The notes beneath the pieces were generated by a model. It did no database searches, was not told the origin of the DNA, and saw only the letters and a program-made list of their open reading frames with translations. Shown here piece by piece: positions 9,320 to 18,104 of a stretch of DNA of 64,000 bases. The DNA is from an uncultured bacterium (GTDB lineage: Bacteria > Planctomycetota > Phycisphaerae > Phycisphaerales > SM1A02). Numbering within the stretch: the stretch's first letter is position 1; each line of letters starts with the position of its first letter. The stretch lies in contig CAIKXA010000037.1 of NCBI GenBank assembly GCA_903831295.1, forward strand, positions 20,760 through 84,759. The letters run 5' to 3'. The position numbers were made by a program, and so were the translations under genes.

Positions 9320-10141
9320 TCATTTACCGGTGTTGGGTTTGGTGTCGTTTGGATTCAAAGTGGCGGGCTGTGTTGATGCGGGCGAATCTACTTCACAGGC
9401 AACGCGAAATCCGGCGAATGATCCATCAGCAAGCCACCATCGACTTGGTGGAATTTGCGGATCGGTTGCGTTCCAAGCTGGCGTGGAGTTGCGTATTTCA
9501 CCGCAATTCCCTGGCACAATCGTATCGTTGTAGGCGCCACCAATTAAGGCGCACTTGCCATCCGCACAAGTCACCCATTCCGCGGCGTTGCCTTTGAGAT
9601 CATAAAAACCATTGGTCATGGGCTTGCTCGTTGCCACTCGGTGGGTTTTGCCACCAGAATTTTTTTTGTGCCACGCAATTTCTTCAATTGAAACGGAATC
9701 ACTTGAGCCATTCTCGCAGGCCGCTTGAAATTCTTTCTGAGTTGGCAAGCGAAACTTCTTACCCGTCTTGGCGCTCAGCCAAACACAAAATTGCCTGGCA
9801 TTTTCATCACTCACGGAAATAGCTGGAAATCCCGCGTGTCCAAAGCCACGGTCCATGGAAATATAAGGCTTGCTGGGGCGCGCCACCGCGTCGGCTTCGA
9901 CAGGACCGCTGCCAGCGTCGCGCGAAAATACAAACGCATCTAGAAGTTCCCATGGCACCTCAGTCTTTCCCAACAACACGTTGGCATGCGCAGGATTGTT
10001 GATGGGCAGTAACTCAATCTCGAGCGCAGTGCCACGAATGGCGACTTTGGTAGCCATTTCAAATGCATTATTTGCAATCACAGCGCCCGCGCAATAGACG
10101 AAGATTGCGAAATATATGGCGACCATGAAACTTGATTTCAT
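9320..10141 (-). CDS. Exported formylglycine-generating-enzyme (SUMF1)-like protein
   Basis: A 273-residue protein with a signal peptide (MKSSFMVAIYFAIFVYCAGA). I chose ATG 10141; an in-frame start at 10192 would bury this signal. The body matches the FGE-sulfatase fold: FPAISVSDENARQFCVWLS, FRLPTQKEFQAACE, GFYDLKGNAAEWV and the closing FRVACEV. True formylglycine enzymes oxidise a sulfatase Cys; the large planctomycete family with this fold is mostly of unknown role, and the paired catalytic Cys of the enzyme are not obvious here. No sulfatase gene is in the window. It is transcribed toward the Gfo/Idh gene. Confidence 0.8.
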   Translation of the reverse strand: MKSSFMVAIYFAIFVYCAGAVIANNAFEMATKVAIRGTALEIELLPINNPAHANVLLGKTEVPWELLDAFVFSRDAGSGPVEADAVARPSKPYISMDRGFGHAGFPAISVSDENARQFCVWLSAKTGKKFRLPTQKEFQAACENGSSDSVSIEEIAWHKKNSGGKTHRVATSKPMTNGFYDLKGNAAEWVTCADGKCALIGGAYNDTIVPGNCGEIRNSTPAWNATDPQIPPSRWWLADGSFAGFRVACEVDSPASTQPATLNPNDTKPNTGK

Positions 10142-10241
10142 ATAAGTATTGTGACTCAGAATCAGAAGTTCAGCAATACAATGGCAACTCAAGTTTGAAA
10201 GTATAAAAATACGGCAGCGAATTAATCACAGAATAAATCAA

Positions 10242-11729
10242 ATGTCTCAACAGTTACCAAATGAAATAAAGAATCATCCCTCAACGCATGCGGGATCTAA
10301 TGGAAAATTCACAATGATTGCCGCGATCATCGCGGCCCTGATCGCCGCGCTTATTGCCTTGCGTGGATTTGGCGCGCATGCGGATAATCTTTATGCGCTG
10401 ATCGCGGCGCGTCCAACATGGATTTTGGGATGCCTCCCCTTCGTGGCCCTGCTGCTTGCAATTGCGATTGTTCCCATGATTCCTTCAATGGAACATTGGT
10501 GGGAGCGAAACTCCAGCAAATTACTTGTGAGTTGCGCGCTGGGTATTGCCGCGCTTGTGTGGTTGGCGAGCGAAGTGAGCGTGGACGCGGCGGCTACGGC
10601 CGCCATGCATGGCCTGAATGAATATGTCCCATTTATTATTTTATTGCTGAGTTTATTTATGATCTCCGGCGGAATTTCCATGGGCGGCAGTTTTTCCGCA
10701 ACGCCACGAATGAACACCGGCATACTTGCGGTTGGAGCGGTGCTTGCAAATCTTCTTGGCACAACCGGCGCCAGCATGTTGCTGATTCGTCCCCTGCTTC
10801 AGGCCAACTCGCACCGTTCGTGCCGCACGCATACCGTTGTGTTTTTTATATTTATTGTGAGCAATTGCGGTGGCTTGCTGCTTCCTATTGGCGACCCGCC
10901 TTTGTTCCTGGGATATTTGCGGGGCGTTCCATTTGAATGGACATTAACTCTGTGGAAACCTTGGCTGTTTGTAAACGGCGCACTTTTGTGTGTGTTTTAT
11001 GCGGTTGATTTACGCCGCTGGAAACAAGAAGGCTTTCACCAGCACCGCGAAAGTTTGACCCACGCCAAAGGTCTCACAATTCACGGCTCAAACAACGCCA
11101 TTTTGCTGATTTTGGCCGTGCTTGCCGTGGCGTTAGTGGCGCCAGGAAAACCGTTGCCACTTCTTGGCGTGGTGGCGCCAAACTTGTTGCGTGAAGGAAT
11201 GCTTGTGGTCTTGGCTGGATTCAGCATGTTGATCACGCCCATGAAAATTCGCACGTTGCAAGGATTTTCATTCACCCCAATTGGAGAAGTTGCGGCAATA
11301 TTCTCAGGACTATTTCTTGCCATGCAAATTCCAATGGCGGTCTTAAGCGCCAATGGTGGCGAACTTGGAATCAACACGCCGATGGCATTCTTCTGGATCA
11401 CTGGTGCGCTCTCGAGTGTGCTGGACAATGCGCCGACCTATGTTGTGTTTCTTGAAGTGGCAAATACGCAAACGCCGCAACACATTGCCGATGGGATTTT
11501 GCCGCTCGCCAGCGGTGAATTTGTACGCCATGATTTTCTGGCCGCAATTTCTTGCGGTGCGGTGTTCATGGGCGCGATGACCTACATAGGCAATGGACCA
11601 AACTTAATGGTGCGCGCCATAGCCTCGAATGAGGGCGTGAATATGCCCTCATTTGGCCGCTACATTGCTTGGTCGTGCTGCGTGTTGCTGCCCATTTTGG
11701 CCGCGGCAAGCTATATATTCCTGCGCTGA
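10242..11729 (+). CDS. Ion transporter of the NhaD/CitMHS (ArsB-like) superfamily
   Basis: A 495-residue integral membrane protein with roughly twelve hydrophobic segments. The central motifs GTTGASMLLIRPLL, NCGGLLLPIGDPPLFLG and YIGNGPNLMVRAI are the paired re-entrant signatures of the sodium/proton antiporter and citrate transporter superfamily. Sodium:proton exchange or carboxylate uptake are both possible; the sequence alone does not decide. The first ~20 residues are a soluble leader. It is divergent from the SUMF1-like gene; the 100-base gap is AT-rich but no promoter is convincing. Confidence 0.8.
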   Translation: MSQQLPNEIKNHPSTHAGSNGKFTMIAAIIAALIAALIALRGFGAHADNLYALIAARPTWILGCLPFVALLLAIAIVPMIPSMEHWWERNSSKLLVSCALGIAALVWLASEVSVDAAATAAMHGLNEYVPFIILLLSLFMISGGISMGGSFSATPRMNTGILAVGAVLANLLGTTGASMLLIRPLLQANSHRSCRTHTVVFFIFIVSNCGGLLLPIGDPPLFLGYLRGVPFEWTLTLWKPWLFVNGALLCVFYAVDLRRWKQEGFHQHRESLTHAKGLTIHGSNNAILLILAVLAVALVAPGKPLPLLGVVAPNLLREGMLVVLAGFSMLITPMKIRTLQGFSFTPIGEVAAIFSGLFLAMQIPMAVLSANGGELGINTPMAFFWITGALSSVLDNAPTYVVFLEVANTQTPQHIADGILPLASGEFVRHDFLAAISCGAVFMGAMTYIGNGPNLMVRAIASNEGVNMPSFGRYIAWSCCVLLPILAAASYIFLR

Positions 11730-11731
11730 TC

Positions 11732-12583
11732 TTAGGGAGAAGGCTTGTCCACGCCGCTCGATTTCACTTCGGCGCCGGGCGGCGTAGCGTTCGCTGCGGG
11801 CGTTTGTGGCTGCGCGCTTTCATCTTGATCGCCTTCGCGCTTCATCATTGAGTAGATGATGGATTGCGCCACCACGCTTTCTCCAATCAAGCGCCCCACG
11901 CGCGAACTCGCCGCGTCTAGATTTTTAATCGAGCCGCTATTCAGATCGCGTTCGAAATCTTTCAACGCATTCTCAACCGCCAACATCATGCTGGCCACGA
12001 TGGCCCATTCCTCACGTGAATCTGGCCAATATTTACTGGATCGAATCAACTCCACTGGAAATCGAACACGCCAACCATCTGATGTTTGCGTAAGGGTGAG
12101 GGCGCCGGCGAAAATAGGTTGGCCGTCAAAGTTCAACGCCGCTGTTTCGTCGCCAAGATCGGTCGCGGTAAGAAGCGCGCGCTGCGCGGTCAACCACGCG
12201 GCTGGATCGGCGATTGCGGCAATGGCAATGTCGCGAACGGAGGCATTTCTACCTTTGCCAAGCACGATTTTAATTTCCTTCTCAACTTGCTTGGGAAAAC
12301 GATCGCGTAACTCGCCTGCGACACGCACCAAGCGCGCCAACATGTCGCCAGCTTTTAATTTCACTTCATCGATGGCGCTTGCCTCGGTCACGCCATCGTC
12401 AAAGGTGATATCCCGAGCGGGAATATCCAACAAAGTTGGCAGATACTCGGCGTGATTTTGGGCCACCATTTCCGTGGCGGCGTCCAGCATGTCCTCGGGA
12501 GTGCTGGTGTTGAACTTTGGTTTTTTGCAGCCCAAAGCTGCTCCAAGCACACAGGCCAGAATTGGAATGAAATGCGCACGCAT
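11732..12583 (-). CDS. Lipoprotein of unknown function
   Basis: A 283-residue protein with a clear lipoprotein signal: MRAHFIPILACVLGAALGC, with the lipobox ALGC. The mature part is mainly helical, contains no motif I recognise and ends in a Pro/Ala-rich tail (residues about 255-283). It probably sits on the periplasmic face of a membrane. It converges with the transporter gene, two bases apart, and diverges from thiS, 42 bases apart. I do not recognise the family. Confidence 0.75.
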   Translation of the reverse strand: MRAHFIPILACVLGAALGCKKPKFNTSTPEDMLDAATEMVAQNHAEYLPTLLDIPARDITFDDGVTEASAIDEVKLKAGDMLARLVRVAGELRDRFPKQVEKEIKIVLGKGRNASVRDIAIAAIADPAAWLTAQRALLTATDLGDETAALNFDGQPIFAGALTLTQTSDGWRVRFPVELIRSSKYWPDSREEWAIVASMMLAVENALKDFERDLNSGSIKNLDAASSRVGRLIGESVVAQSIIYSMMKREGDQDESAQPQTPAANATPPGAEVKSSGVDKPSP

Positions 12584-12625
12584 AACGCGAGTCTAGCCAA
12601 GAAACTTGCACTACTATTTAAATTC

Positions 12626-12841
12626 ATGGAGCAGGCTCAAATTCAGATTCAAGTCAACGGCGAATCGCTCACCTATGTGGGCGTGGAAACAGTGGCTCAG
12701 TTGCTCACGCATCTGGGTCGCGACAATGTTCCATGCGCGGTTGAGGTGAATCAACAGCTGGTTCCCAAGGCCAAGCATTCTCAACATCAGTTGCATGGTG
12801 GTGACTGTGTTGAATTGGTCACTCTTGTAGGAGGCGGCTAA
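12626..12841 (+). CDS. thiS: Sulfur carrier protein ThiS
   Basis: A 71-residue ubiquitin-fold sulfur carrier (IQVNGESLTYVGVETVAQLL) ending in Gly-Gly-Gly, so the C-terminal Gly thiocarboxylate can form. ThiS delivers sulfur to thiazole synthase in thiamine biosynthesis. The ATG at 12626 gives the normal family length; a longer in-frame reading would run back into the divergent lipoprotein gene. The stop is three bases before thiG. No thiF adenylating enzyme or thiC is in the window. Confidence 0.93.
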   Translation: MEQAQIQIQVNGESLTYVGVETVAQLLTHLGRDNVPCAVEVNQQLVPKAKHSQHQLHGGDCVELVTLVGGG

Positions 12842-12844
12842 ATC

Positions 12845-13783
12845 ATGAGCGAGACAAAGCCTCACACATCTGCTGCGCACATCCCCGCCCCACTTGCCTC
12901 GCGCGCCGCAAATCTTTCAACTGAAACTATGGCCAACCAAAGCGAGTTCACCACGCCGCCGCTGCATGTGGGAAGTTTCCAGCTGCGCTCGCGTCTTGTG
13001 GTTGGCACGGGTAAATACAAGGACTTTGCGCAGATGCGTCTTGCGCTGCAAGCCAGCCGCGCCGATGTGATCACCGTGGCCGTGCGCCGCGAACGTTTGT
13101 TTGACAAGGATGGCCACTCGCTGCTTGACGCGTTGCCGCTTGATCAACTCACGATCTTGCCAAACACCGCTGGTTGCTTCAGCGCCACGGACGCCGTGCG
13201 CGTGGCTCGCTTGGGCCGCGAACTTCTGGAGCAACTGGGTAATCCAGGCCAGCGCTGGGTGAAACTAGAAGTGCTTGGCGACAAGACAACTCTCTTGCCC
13301 GATCCGATTGGCACCATTGAAGCATGCGCGGAATTGGTGAAGGATGGATTTGAAGTGCTCTGCTACAGCAGCGATGATCCGATCGCCGCTGTGCGATTGC
13401 GCGACGCGGGAGCCAGCAGCGTGATGCCTGCGGGAAGTCCAATTGGTTCTGGTCGCGGCATCGCCAACCGCGAGGCCATCATGATCTTGATTGACTTGTT
13501 GAAAAATCCAGCGCACGGCGGACGCGCGGATTATCCAGTGATTGTTGACGCGGGCGTGGGTACGCCAAGCGATGTCACGCTGGCCATGGAACTTGGCGCC
13601 GATGGCGTGTTGCTCAACACTGGCATCGCGCACGCTGCTGATCCAGTGCAAATGGCGCACGCAATGCGCTTGGCTTTGGAGGCTGGATACTTTGGCTACA
13701 AATCAGGCAGAATTGCGCGCAAATTACTTGGCACCGCAAGCAGTCCTTGGTCTGGAACATTCACGCATATTCCAGGAGAGTGA
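12845..13783 (+). CDS. thiG: Thiazole synthase ThiG
   Basis: A 312-residue TIM-barrel enzyme that makes the thiamine thiazole phosphate from deoxyxylulose phosphate, dehydroglycine and the ThiS thiocarboxylate. Visible family motifs are [36 protein letters not shown] (with the Schiff-base Lys), [10 protein letters not shown] and the phosphate-binding end [10 protein letters not shown]. The first ~35 residues are an extra leader compared with ordinary ThiG. It is coupled to thiS upstream. It converges with the aminotransferase gene, 19 bases apart. Confidence 0.95.
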   Translation: MSETKPHTSAAHIPAPLASRAANLSTETMANQSEFTTPPLHVGSFQLRSRLVVGTGKYKDFAQMRLALQASRADVITVAVRRERLFDKDGHSLLDALPLDQLTILPNTAGCFSATDAVRVARLGRELLEQLGNPGQRWVKLEVLGDKTTLLPDPIGTIEACAELVKDGFEVLCYSSDDPIAAVRLRDAGASSVMPAGSPIGSGRGIANREAIMILIDLLKNPAHGGRADYPVIVDAGVGTPSDVTLAMELGADGVLLNTGIAHAADPVQMAHAMRLALEAGYFGYKSGRIARKLLGTASSPWSGTFTHIPGE

Positions 13784-13802
13784 GTGGGCGCAGATGCGCG
13801 AG

Positions 13803-14954
13803 TCACTTGCTCATGAGTTCGCGCAAAATTCCAAGGCCCTCGGAAAGCTTGGCGCGAGACGCGGCGAAACTTAATCGAAAGTGCGTGTCGCGGTGGCTAA
13901 AGACTGAGCCAGGAATAATCAACACGCGCTTGGCGATGGCTTGCTCAACAAAGTGCGCGGCCGTGAGATTTAATTTTTGAGGAACTTCAACAAACGCGTA
14001 GAACGCGCCGCCTGGCCGAATGACATTGGCCACGCCTGAAAAAGCGTCAAGCACCATTTCGCGGCGGCCCTCATATTCCTTGAGCACGCTCGAAAGATCT
14101 TCTTGAAATGATGGAACCACGCCCCACTGCAGCGGCGACGGCGCGCACACAAATGTGCTTTGCTGCAACTTGGCCATTTCCTGGATCAACGGCGCGGGAC
14201 CCGCGGCGTATCCAAGTCGCCAACCCGTGCAGCCGTGGGTCTTGCCAAAGCCGCGAATAATCAGGCAATTATTGCTCACGCGACCAGGCGAAGGGCACAA
14301 ACCATTTTCGCGCGCGTCGCTGAAGCAAAACTCGTCGTAAATCTCGTCGGAAATAAGCAACACGCCACGGCGCTCGCACAGTTGCACAAGATCCGCGATT
14401 TCCTTGGATGTTAAAACAGTGCCGCATGGATTGCTTGGACTGTTCAACAACACAGCTTTTGTTCGTTCAGTGATCAGCGGTTCCACTCGCGCCGCGGTCA
14501 TGCGGAAATCTGGATAGGTGTCACACAACACGCAATGCGCGCTGAGCAACTTTCCAACTTGCGGATACATGACAAAGTATGGATCGGGTGAAATAAATTC
14601 ATCGCCCGAATCAAGAATGGACATCAACGCCAAAAGAATTCCACCACTTGTTCCACTGGTGATCACCGCCGAAAGATCTTGATTGGTCGTAGACCAACCA
14701 TCTCCCAAATCATGCGCCAACCTCTGGCGAACGGCCGCGAGCAATTGAGGAATGCCCTGCGTGACGGTGTAGCCGTTTTTGTTTTCACGGATCGCCGCGA
14801 TGGCGGCTTCTTTCATGGCATCCGACACTGGAAAATCCGGCTGCCCAATGGACAGATTGATGGGATCGACCATCTTTGTTCCAAGGTCAAAAACCTTGCG
14901 AATTCCCGAAGAATCAATGGAACGACTTCGAGCTGATAGAAGTCGTTCAATCAT
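13803..14954 (-). CDS. PLP-dependent aminotransferase, class I/II
   Basis: A 383-residue fold-type I aminotransferase. The PLP-binding Lys is in RGFGKTHGCTGWRLG; other class I/II features are LSIGQPDFPV near the start, SPSNPCGTVL (the Asn that contacts PLP) and the C-terminal Arg region HFRLSFAAS that binds the substrate carboxylate. The substrate is not determined; aspartate- or alanine-type aminotransferases are the nearest comparison. It stands alone on its strand. Confidence 0.92.
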   Translation of the reverse strand: MIERLLSARSRSIDSSGIRKVFDLGTKMVDPINLSIGQPDFPVSDAMKEAAIAAIRENKNGYTVTQGIPQLLAAVRQRLAHDLGDGWSTTNQDLSAVITSGTSGGILLALMSILDSGDEFISPDPYFVMYPQVGKLLSAHCVLCDTYPDFRMTAARVEPLITERTKAVLLNSPSNPCGTVLTSKEIADLVQLCERRGVLLISDEIYDEFCFSDARENGLCPSPGRVSNNCLIIRGFGKTHGCTGWRLGYAAGPAPLIQEMAKLQQSTFVCAPSPLQWGVVPSFQEDLSSVLKEYEGRREMVLDAFSGVANVIRPGGAFYAFVEVPQKLNLTAAHFVEQAIAKRVLIIPGSVFSHRDTHFRLSFAASRAKLSEGLGILRELMSK

Positions 14955-14997
14955 GTCTTATCTCACAGAAACCTGAAACCAAGAATCGAATAGACGC

Positions 14998-15306
14998 TTA
15001 CTTCTTGGCGGCTGGCTTGGCGCCGGCGGCAGGTTTGGCGGCGGCCGCTGCAGGCTTGGCACCAGCTGCGGGCTTGCCACCAGCAGCAGGAGCAGCGCCT
15101 TCAGCACCAGCGACAGCTTCCTTCTTCGGCTTCTTGCTTACGGTTGCCTTGATGGATCGAACCTTCACGGTTCCAAGAACGGACTTGGTCGCAATATCAA
15201 AGCGTCCCTCGAACGTCAGTCGTTCAATCCGCTCAGCGCGCGTGAGCACGTTGCGATGTTGATTCAGGGCGCCGGACTTGGTCTTTAAACTTGGATGAAT
15301 GCTCAT
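14998..15306 (-). CDS. Small basic protein of the Planctomycetes-Verrucomicrobia-Chlamydiae group
   Basis: A 102-residue protein starting MSIHPSLK and containing NVLTRAERIERL, the hallmark of a small basic protein family confined to the Planctomycetes/Verrucomicrobia/Chlamydiae group; its function is unknown. I start it at 15306 because the family always begins at this Met. The second half is unusual: a low-complexity Ala/Lys/Pro tail of about 40 residues (repeats like AAGAKPAA) that resembles histone H1-like tails and could bind nucleic acid. The tail coding region is repetitive (15001-15120). Confidence 0.82.
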   Translation of the reverse strand: MSIHPSLKTKSGALNQHRNVLTRAERIERLTFEGRFDIATKSVLGTVKVRSIKATVSKKPKKEAVAGAEGAAPAAGGKPAAGAKPAAAAAKPAAGAKPAAKK

Positions 15307-15364
15307 GTCAAAACTTCCGATGTCGTTCAAGTGTTAAGACTTCCGCGGCACTGAACGACGACGA

Positions 15365-16153
15365 TCAGCGGAAGAGTTCAAGATAGGCATCTGCAAAATC
15401 TTTGTTGCCTTTTTTCACAGCTTTCCAACGCAATCCAACCGACTTTACTTTTGCCAAAAGTTCTTGTCCATCTTTGGTCTCAAGCGCCTTGGCACTTCGA
15501 ACACCTGGAAGAACAATGATTTTTCGCAGTTTGGTATTATTATCTGAAACGAGGTAAGCGGCAAGTCCCTCAGCCTTGCAAAATGCGAGCATTTTGTCAG
15601 CCTGATCCGCGGATGGACGGGCTAAAGTGAGGTAATTCACGCCAATTTCACGGGGATCAGCCTCGCTAGCGCCGGGCAAGGTCGAATTTTCAGCGGACTT
15701 TGAATCAGCTTTGGAGTCTGATTTGCCAGATGTTTTTGTGGATGTGACTGTGTTGGATGGCGCGCTTGCAGACGGCAACGACTTCATTGGCGTGACCACA
15801 ACGCTTGTTGCGCCCGAATTTTTAGCGGTGTCTTTCAATGGATCTTTCACCATTCGCGCCATTGCGCTGGCGTTGTTCTCCGTGAGTTGCGTGGAGATTC
15901 CCTCGGCGTAACCAGCGGCGCGGCCTCTTCCAACTCCAAACGCGTATGACAACGCGGCAAGTCCAAGCACCGCAACAGCGAGCAACCATAAAAATCCAAC
16001 TGGAACTCGTACTGAACGCGCAGCCTCATTTCCCAACAATGAAACACTTGGAGTGTTTCCGCCGGAGAGGCCACCCGACCCGCCAGAGATGGATCCTCTG
16101 CCACCGCTTTTGGTGAGTTCATATAATGTTGGTGCACCGCGTCGCCTCATCAT
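15365..16153 (-). CDS. Single-pass membrane protein with periplasmic domain, unknown function
   Basis: A 262-residue protein with a Gly/Ser-rich cytoplasmic N-terminus (residues about 18-35), one membrane segment (VGFLWLLAVAVLGLAALSYA, near 50-70), a Ser/Lys-rich linker (about 125-160) and a folded C-terminal domain (about 165-262). The domain resembles peptidoglycan- or SPOR-like periplasmic domains only loosely. The start ATGATG overlaps the acpS stop; AAGG lies about ten bases upstream. It is the last gene of a three-gene overlapping operon with acpS and the TIM-barrel protein. Confidence 0.7.
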   Translation of the reverse strand: MMRRRGAPTLYELTKSGGRGSISGGSGGLSGGNTPSVSLLGNEAARSVRVPVGFLWLLAVAVLGLAALSYAFGVGRGRAAGYAEGISTQLTENNASAMARMVKDPLKDTAKNSGATSVVVTPMKSLPSASAPSNTVTSTKTSGKSDSKADSKSAENSTLPGASEADPREIGVNYLTLARPSADQADKMLAFCKAEGLAAYLVSDNNTKLRKIIVLPGVRSAKALETKDGQELLAKVKSVGLRWKAVKKGNKDFADAYLELFR

Positions 16154-16581
16154 TGTGAGTCTACCTTTTTTAAATCTTTGCGTCCCGCCATCACGGTGGC
16201 GGCCGCCATGTCTTGAATGTGCGTGAGTGAAACCAACCAAGCGTTGATTCCCATGCCCTGCGCAATTTCCGCGGCTCTGCCACGAACGCAAAGCATGGGT
16301 GATCCGTCGACACGGTGCGTGCATTCAATATCAGTCCATGCGATGCCTTGGCGAAGACCCATGCAAAGCGCTTTCAGCGCGGCCTCTTTGGCGGCGAAGC
16401 GCGCGGCAAGTCGTTGCGCGCGTTGCACTGGACTGGCGTTGGCGTAGGTTTGTTCAGCGGGCGTGAACACTCGATCAAGAAATCTCGCGCCATGCTCGTC
16501 GATCATGCGCGCGATGCGGGGAACCTCGATCAAGTCAATGCCCACACCGATCACTTGCATGGGTTGCGTCATATCGGACAT
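16150..16581 (-). CDS. acpS: Holo-[acyl-carrier-protein] synthase AcpS
   Basis: A 143-residue phosphopantetheinyl transferase that converts apo-ACP to holo-ACP. The family motifs are complete: GVGIDLIEVPRIARM at the N-terminus (Mg-binding Asp) and FAAKEAALKAL in the middle (the Glu-Ala-x-x-Lys region). The start at 16581 has GGGGA seven bases upstream, and overlaps the stop of the preceding TIM-barrel gene as ATGA. The stop overlaps the next gene. Length is slightly above the usual ~125 because of a short N-terminal leader. Confidence 0.93.
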   Translation of the reverse strand: MSDMTQPMQVIGVGIDLIEVPRIARMIDEHGARFLDRVFTPAEQTYANASPVQRAQRLAARFAAKEAALKALCMGLRQGIAWTDIECTHRVDGSPMLCVRGRAAEIAQGMGINAWLVSLTHIQDMAAATVMAGRKDLKKVDSQ

Positions 16582-17303
16582 CACAAATTCCCCGCCGGTA
16601 AAAGGTCGTTCCATCGTTTGACGCATTGTGCACTTTCTTCGACAGGTTGACGCCATGAGCTGCAATCAATCACGGGCAAACCTTTGAAGCCACATACGTC
16701 TAGCGCCACGCGGTATGCCAACGCGTCAAGGCGACCTTGGCCAAGCGGTCCGCGCTGACCGGATTGATCTATGTCGTTCAATCGCGCGGCCACCAAGCAC
16801 GCTCCAGCCGCAGAAACTTCTTGCGCGGGATTTTTTTGCTCCAGCAAAATTGCCGCGGGATCTAGGCCAATTCCGCAATTGACGCAACCTTTGGGGCGCA
16901 CAAAATCCGCTAGAAGAACTCCCCTGCGGGCGGCCTCTTGGCAAATCGTGTTGGCAAGATCCGCATCGAGAGGCATGAAAAAACTCACAGGAACTCTGCC
17001 AAGAAATTCGGCGAACGCGATGGATTCGAACAGCGCGGTCATGGCGCGCTCCACGGCGTCGAGTTGAGTGAAGCGTTCCAGCGGAATGAAACAGTCAATG
17101 CCCGATGCGACAAGTTCATGCCGGCGCAATGTGGCCGCGACATCGCGGCGCGCACCAATGTCAAGTTCGCGCGGACGCAAGCGCGGTTGCGAAGCGTCAA
17201 ACTGAACGCCCGCGAGATTTAATTTCACCGCATGTGAAAAACATTCAGGCGAAGCGCCAAGACCGGAAAGCGTTACAGCGAGTTGGATGGGTGGCGCGCG
17301 CAC
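16581..17303 (-). CDS. TIM-barrel protein of the sugar phosphate isomerase/epimerase (AP endonuclease 2) type
   Basis: A 240-residue protein with the pattern of xylose-isomerase-like TIM barrels: NLAGVQFDAS, ASGIDCFIPL, and the late segment VAARLNDIDQSG. It also contains GCVNCGIGLDP, typical of planctomycete members. These enzymes isomerise or epimerise keto sugars; which sugar is unknown. It heads an operon with acpS. It is divergent from nth, and only 36 bases separate the two start codons. Confidence 0.72.
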   Translation of the reverse strand: MRAPPIQLAVTLSGLGASPECFSHAVKLNLAGVQFDASQPRLRPRELDIGARRDVAATLRRHELVASGIDCFIPLERFTQLDAVERAMTALFESIAFAEFLGRVPVSFFMPLDADLANTICQEAARRGVLLADFVRPKGCVNCGIGLDPAAILLEQKNPAQEVSAAGACLVAARLNDIDQSGQRGPLGQGRLDALAYRVALDVCGFKGLPVIDCSSWRQPVEESAQCVKRWNDLLPAGNL

Positions 17304-17339
17304 GATTTGATTCTAACTGTGGAACTACCATATCTGAAG

Positions 17340-18104
17340 ATGAAAGCGATCAACGCCAAAAAGCAACCAGCCAAAGCCGTGGCCCGCGCCGAGCGACTTT
17401 ACCTGGCTCTAAGCAGTAGATACCCAAATGCGCACTGCGAATTGAATTGGAGCAAGCCGCATGAATTGCTGATTGCCACCATATTGAGTGCTCAAAGTAC
17501 TGATGTTGGAGTGAACAAAGCCACACCGGCGCTGTTTAAAAAGTTTCCAACTCCGAAGGATTTTGCCAACGCCACGCCCGCGGAGATTGAGCCCTTTGTG
17601 AACACGCTTAACTTTTGGCGCAACAAGGCCAAGGCCGTGCGCGAAAGCATGCGCATTGTGTGCGAGCAATTTAATGGCGAGGTGCCGCGCAGTATGGATG
17701 CATTGCTCACGTTGCGAGGCGTGGCGCGCAAGACCGCGAATGTTGTGTTGGGCAACGTATTCCATATGCAGGAAGGCGTGGTTGTGGACACGCATGTGGG
17801 TCGACTCGCTTTGCGCATGGGACTTACAAAACACACCGATCCAATTCTGGTTGAGTCCGATTTGATGGGATTGTTTGAAAGAAAAAATTGGTGCCAAGTC
17901 AGCCATTTGTTCATCTCGCACGGACGCGCCTCATGCAAGGCCCGCGGCGCCACTTGTGAAAGCGATTCCATTTGCCAACAATTTTGCGCGAATGCAAAGG
18001 TGAAATCTTCTCCCGATTTAAAAAATAAAGTGGCGGGCTCCGCAATCAAGCGGACACAATCTACGACTTCGAAGCCGGGATCAAAGAAGGTGTTTCGGAA
18101 GTGA
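17340..18104 (+). CDS. nth: Endonuclease III (DNA glycosylase/AP lyase)
   Basis: A 254-residue base-excision repair enzyme for oxidised pyrimidines. The helix-hairpin-helix with catalytic Lys is LRGVARKTANVVL and the catalytic Asp lies in VVVDTHVGRLAL. I start it at ATG 17340; a TTG at 17283 would run into the divergent gene. The C-terminal cluster-binding cysteines are spaced 6-5-3 residues apart instead of the family's 6-2-5, so the [4Fe-4S] site is altered or lost. A basic tail of ~35 residues follows. Its last 44 bases overlap the convergent lipoprotein gene. Confidence 0.93.
   Translation: MKAINAKKQPAKAVARAERLYLALSSRYPNAHCELNWSKPHELLIATILSAQSTDVGVNKATPALFKKFPTPKDFANATPAEIEPFVNTLNFWRNKAKAVRESMRIVCEQFNGEVPRSMDALLTLRGVARKTANVVLGNVFHMQEGVVVDTHVGRLALRMGLTKHTDPILVESDLMGLFERKNWCQVSHLFISHGRASCKARGATCESDSICQQFCANAKVKSSPDLKNKVAGSAIKRTQSTTSKPGSKKVFRK

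Noticed and set aside
9246..9533. Small plus-strand frame across the Gfo/Idh to SUMF1-like gap
   Set aside because: It overlaps the 3' end of the SUMF1-like gene in antisense and has no ribosome-binding site or family pattern.
12584..12625. Thiamine pyrophosphate riboswitch upstream of thiS
   Set aside because: Only 42 bases separate thiS from the divergent lipoprotein gene, too few for the aptamer, and no TPP-box motif (CUGAGA) is visible.
15001..15120. Short direct repeats that might be a mobile or regulatory element
   Set aside because: They encode the Ala/Lys/Pro tail of the small basic protein in frame.
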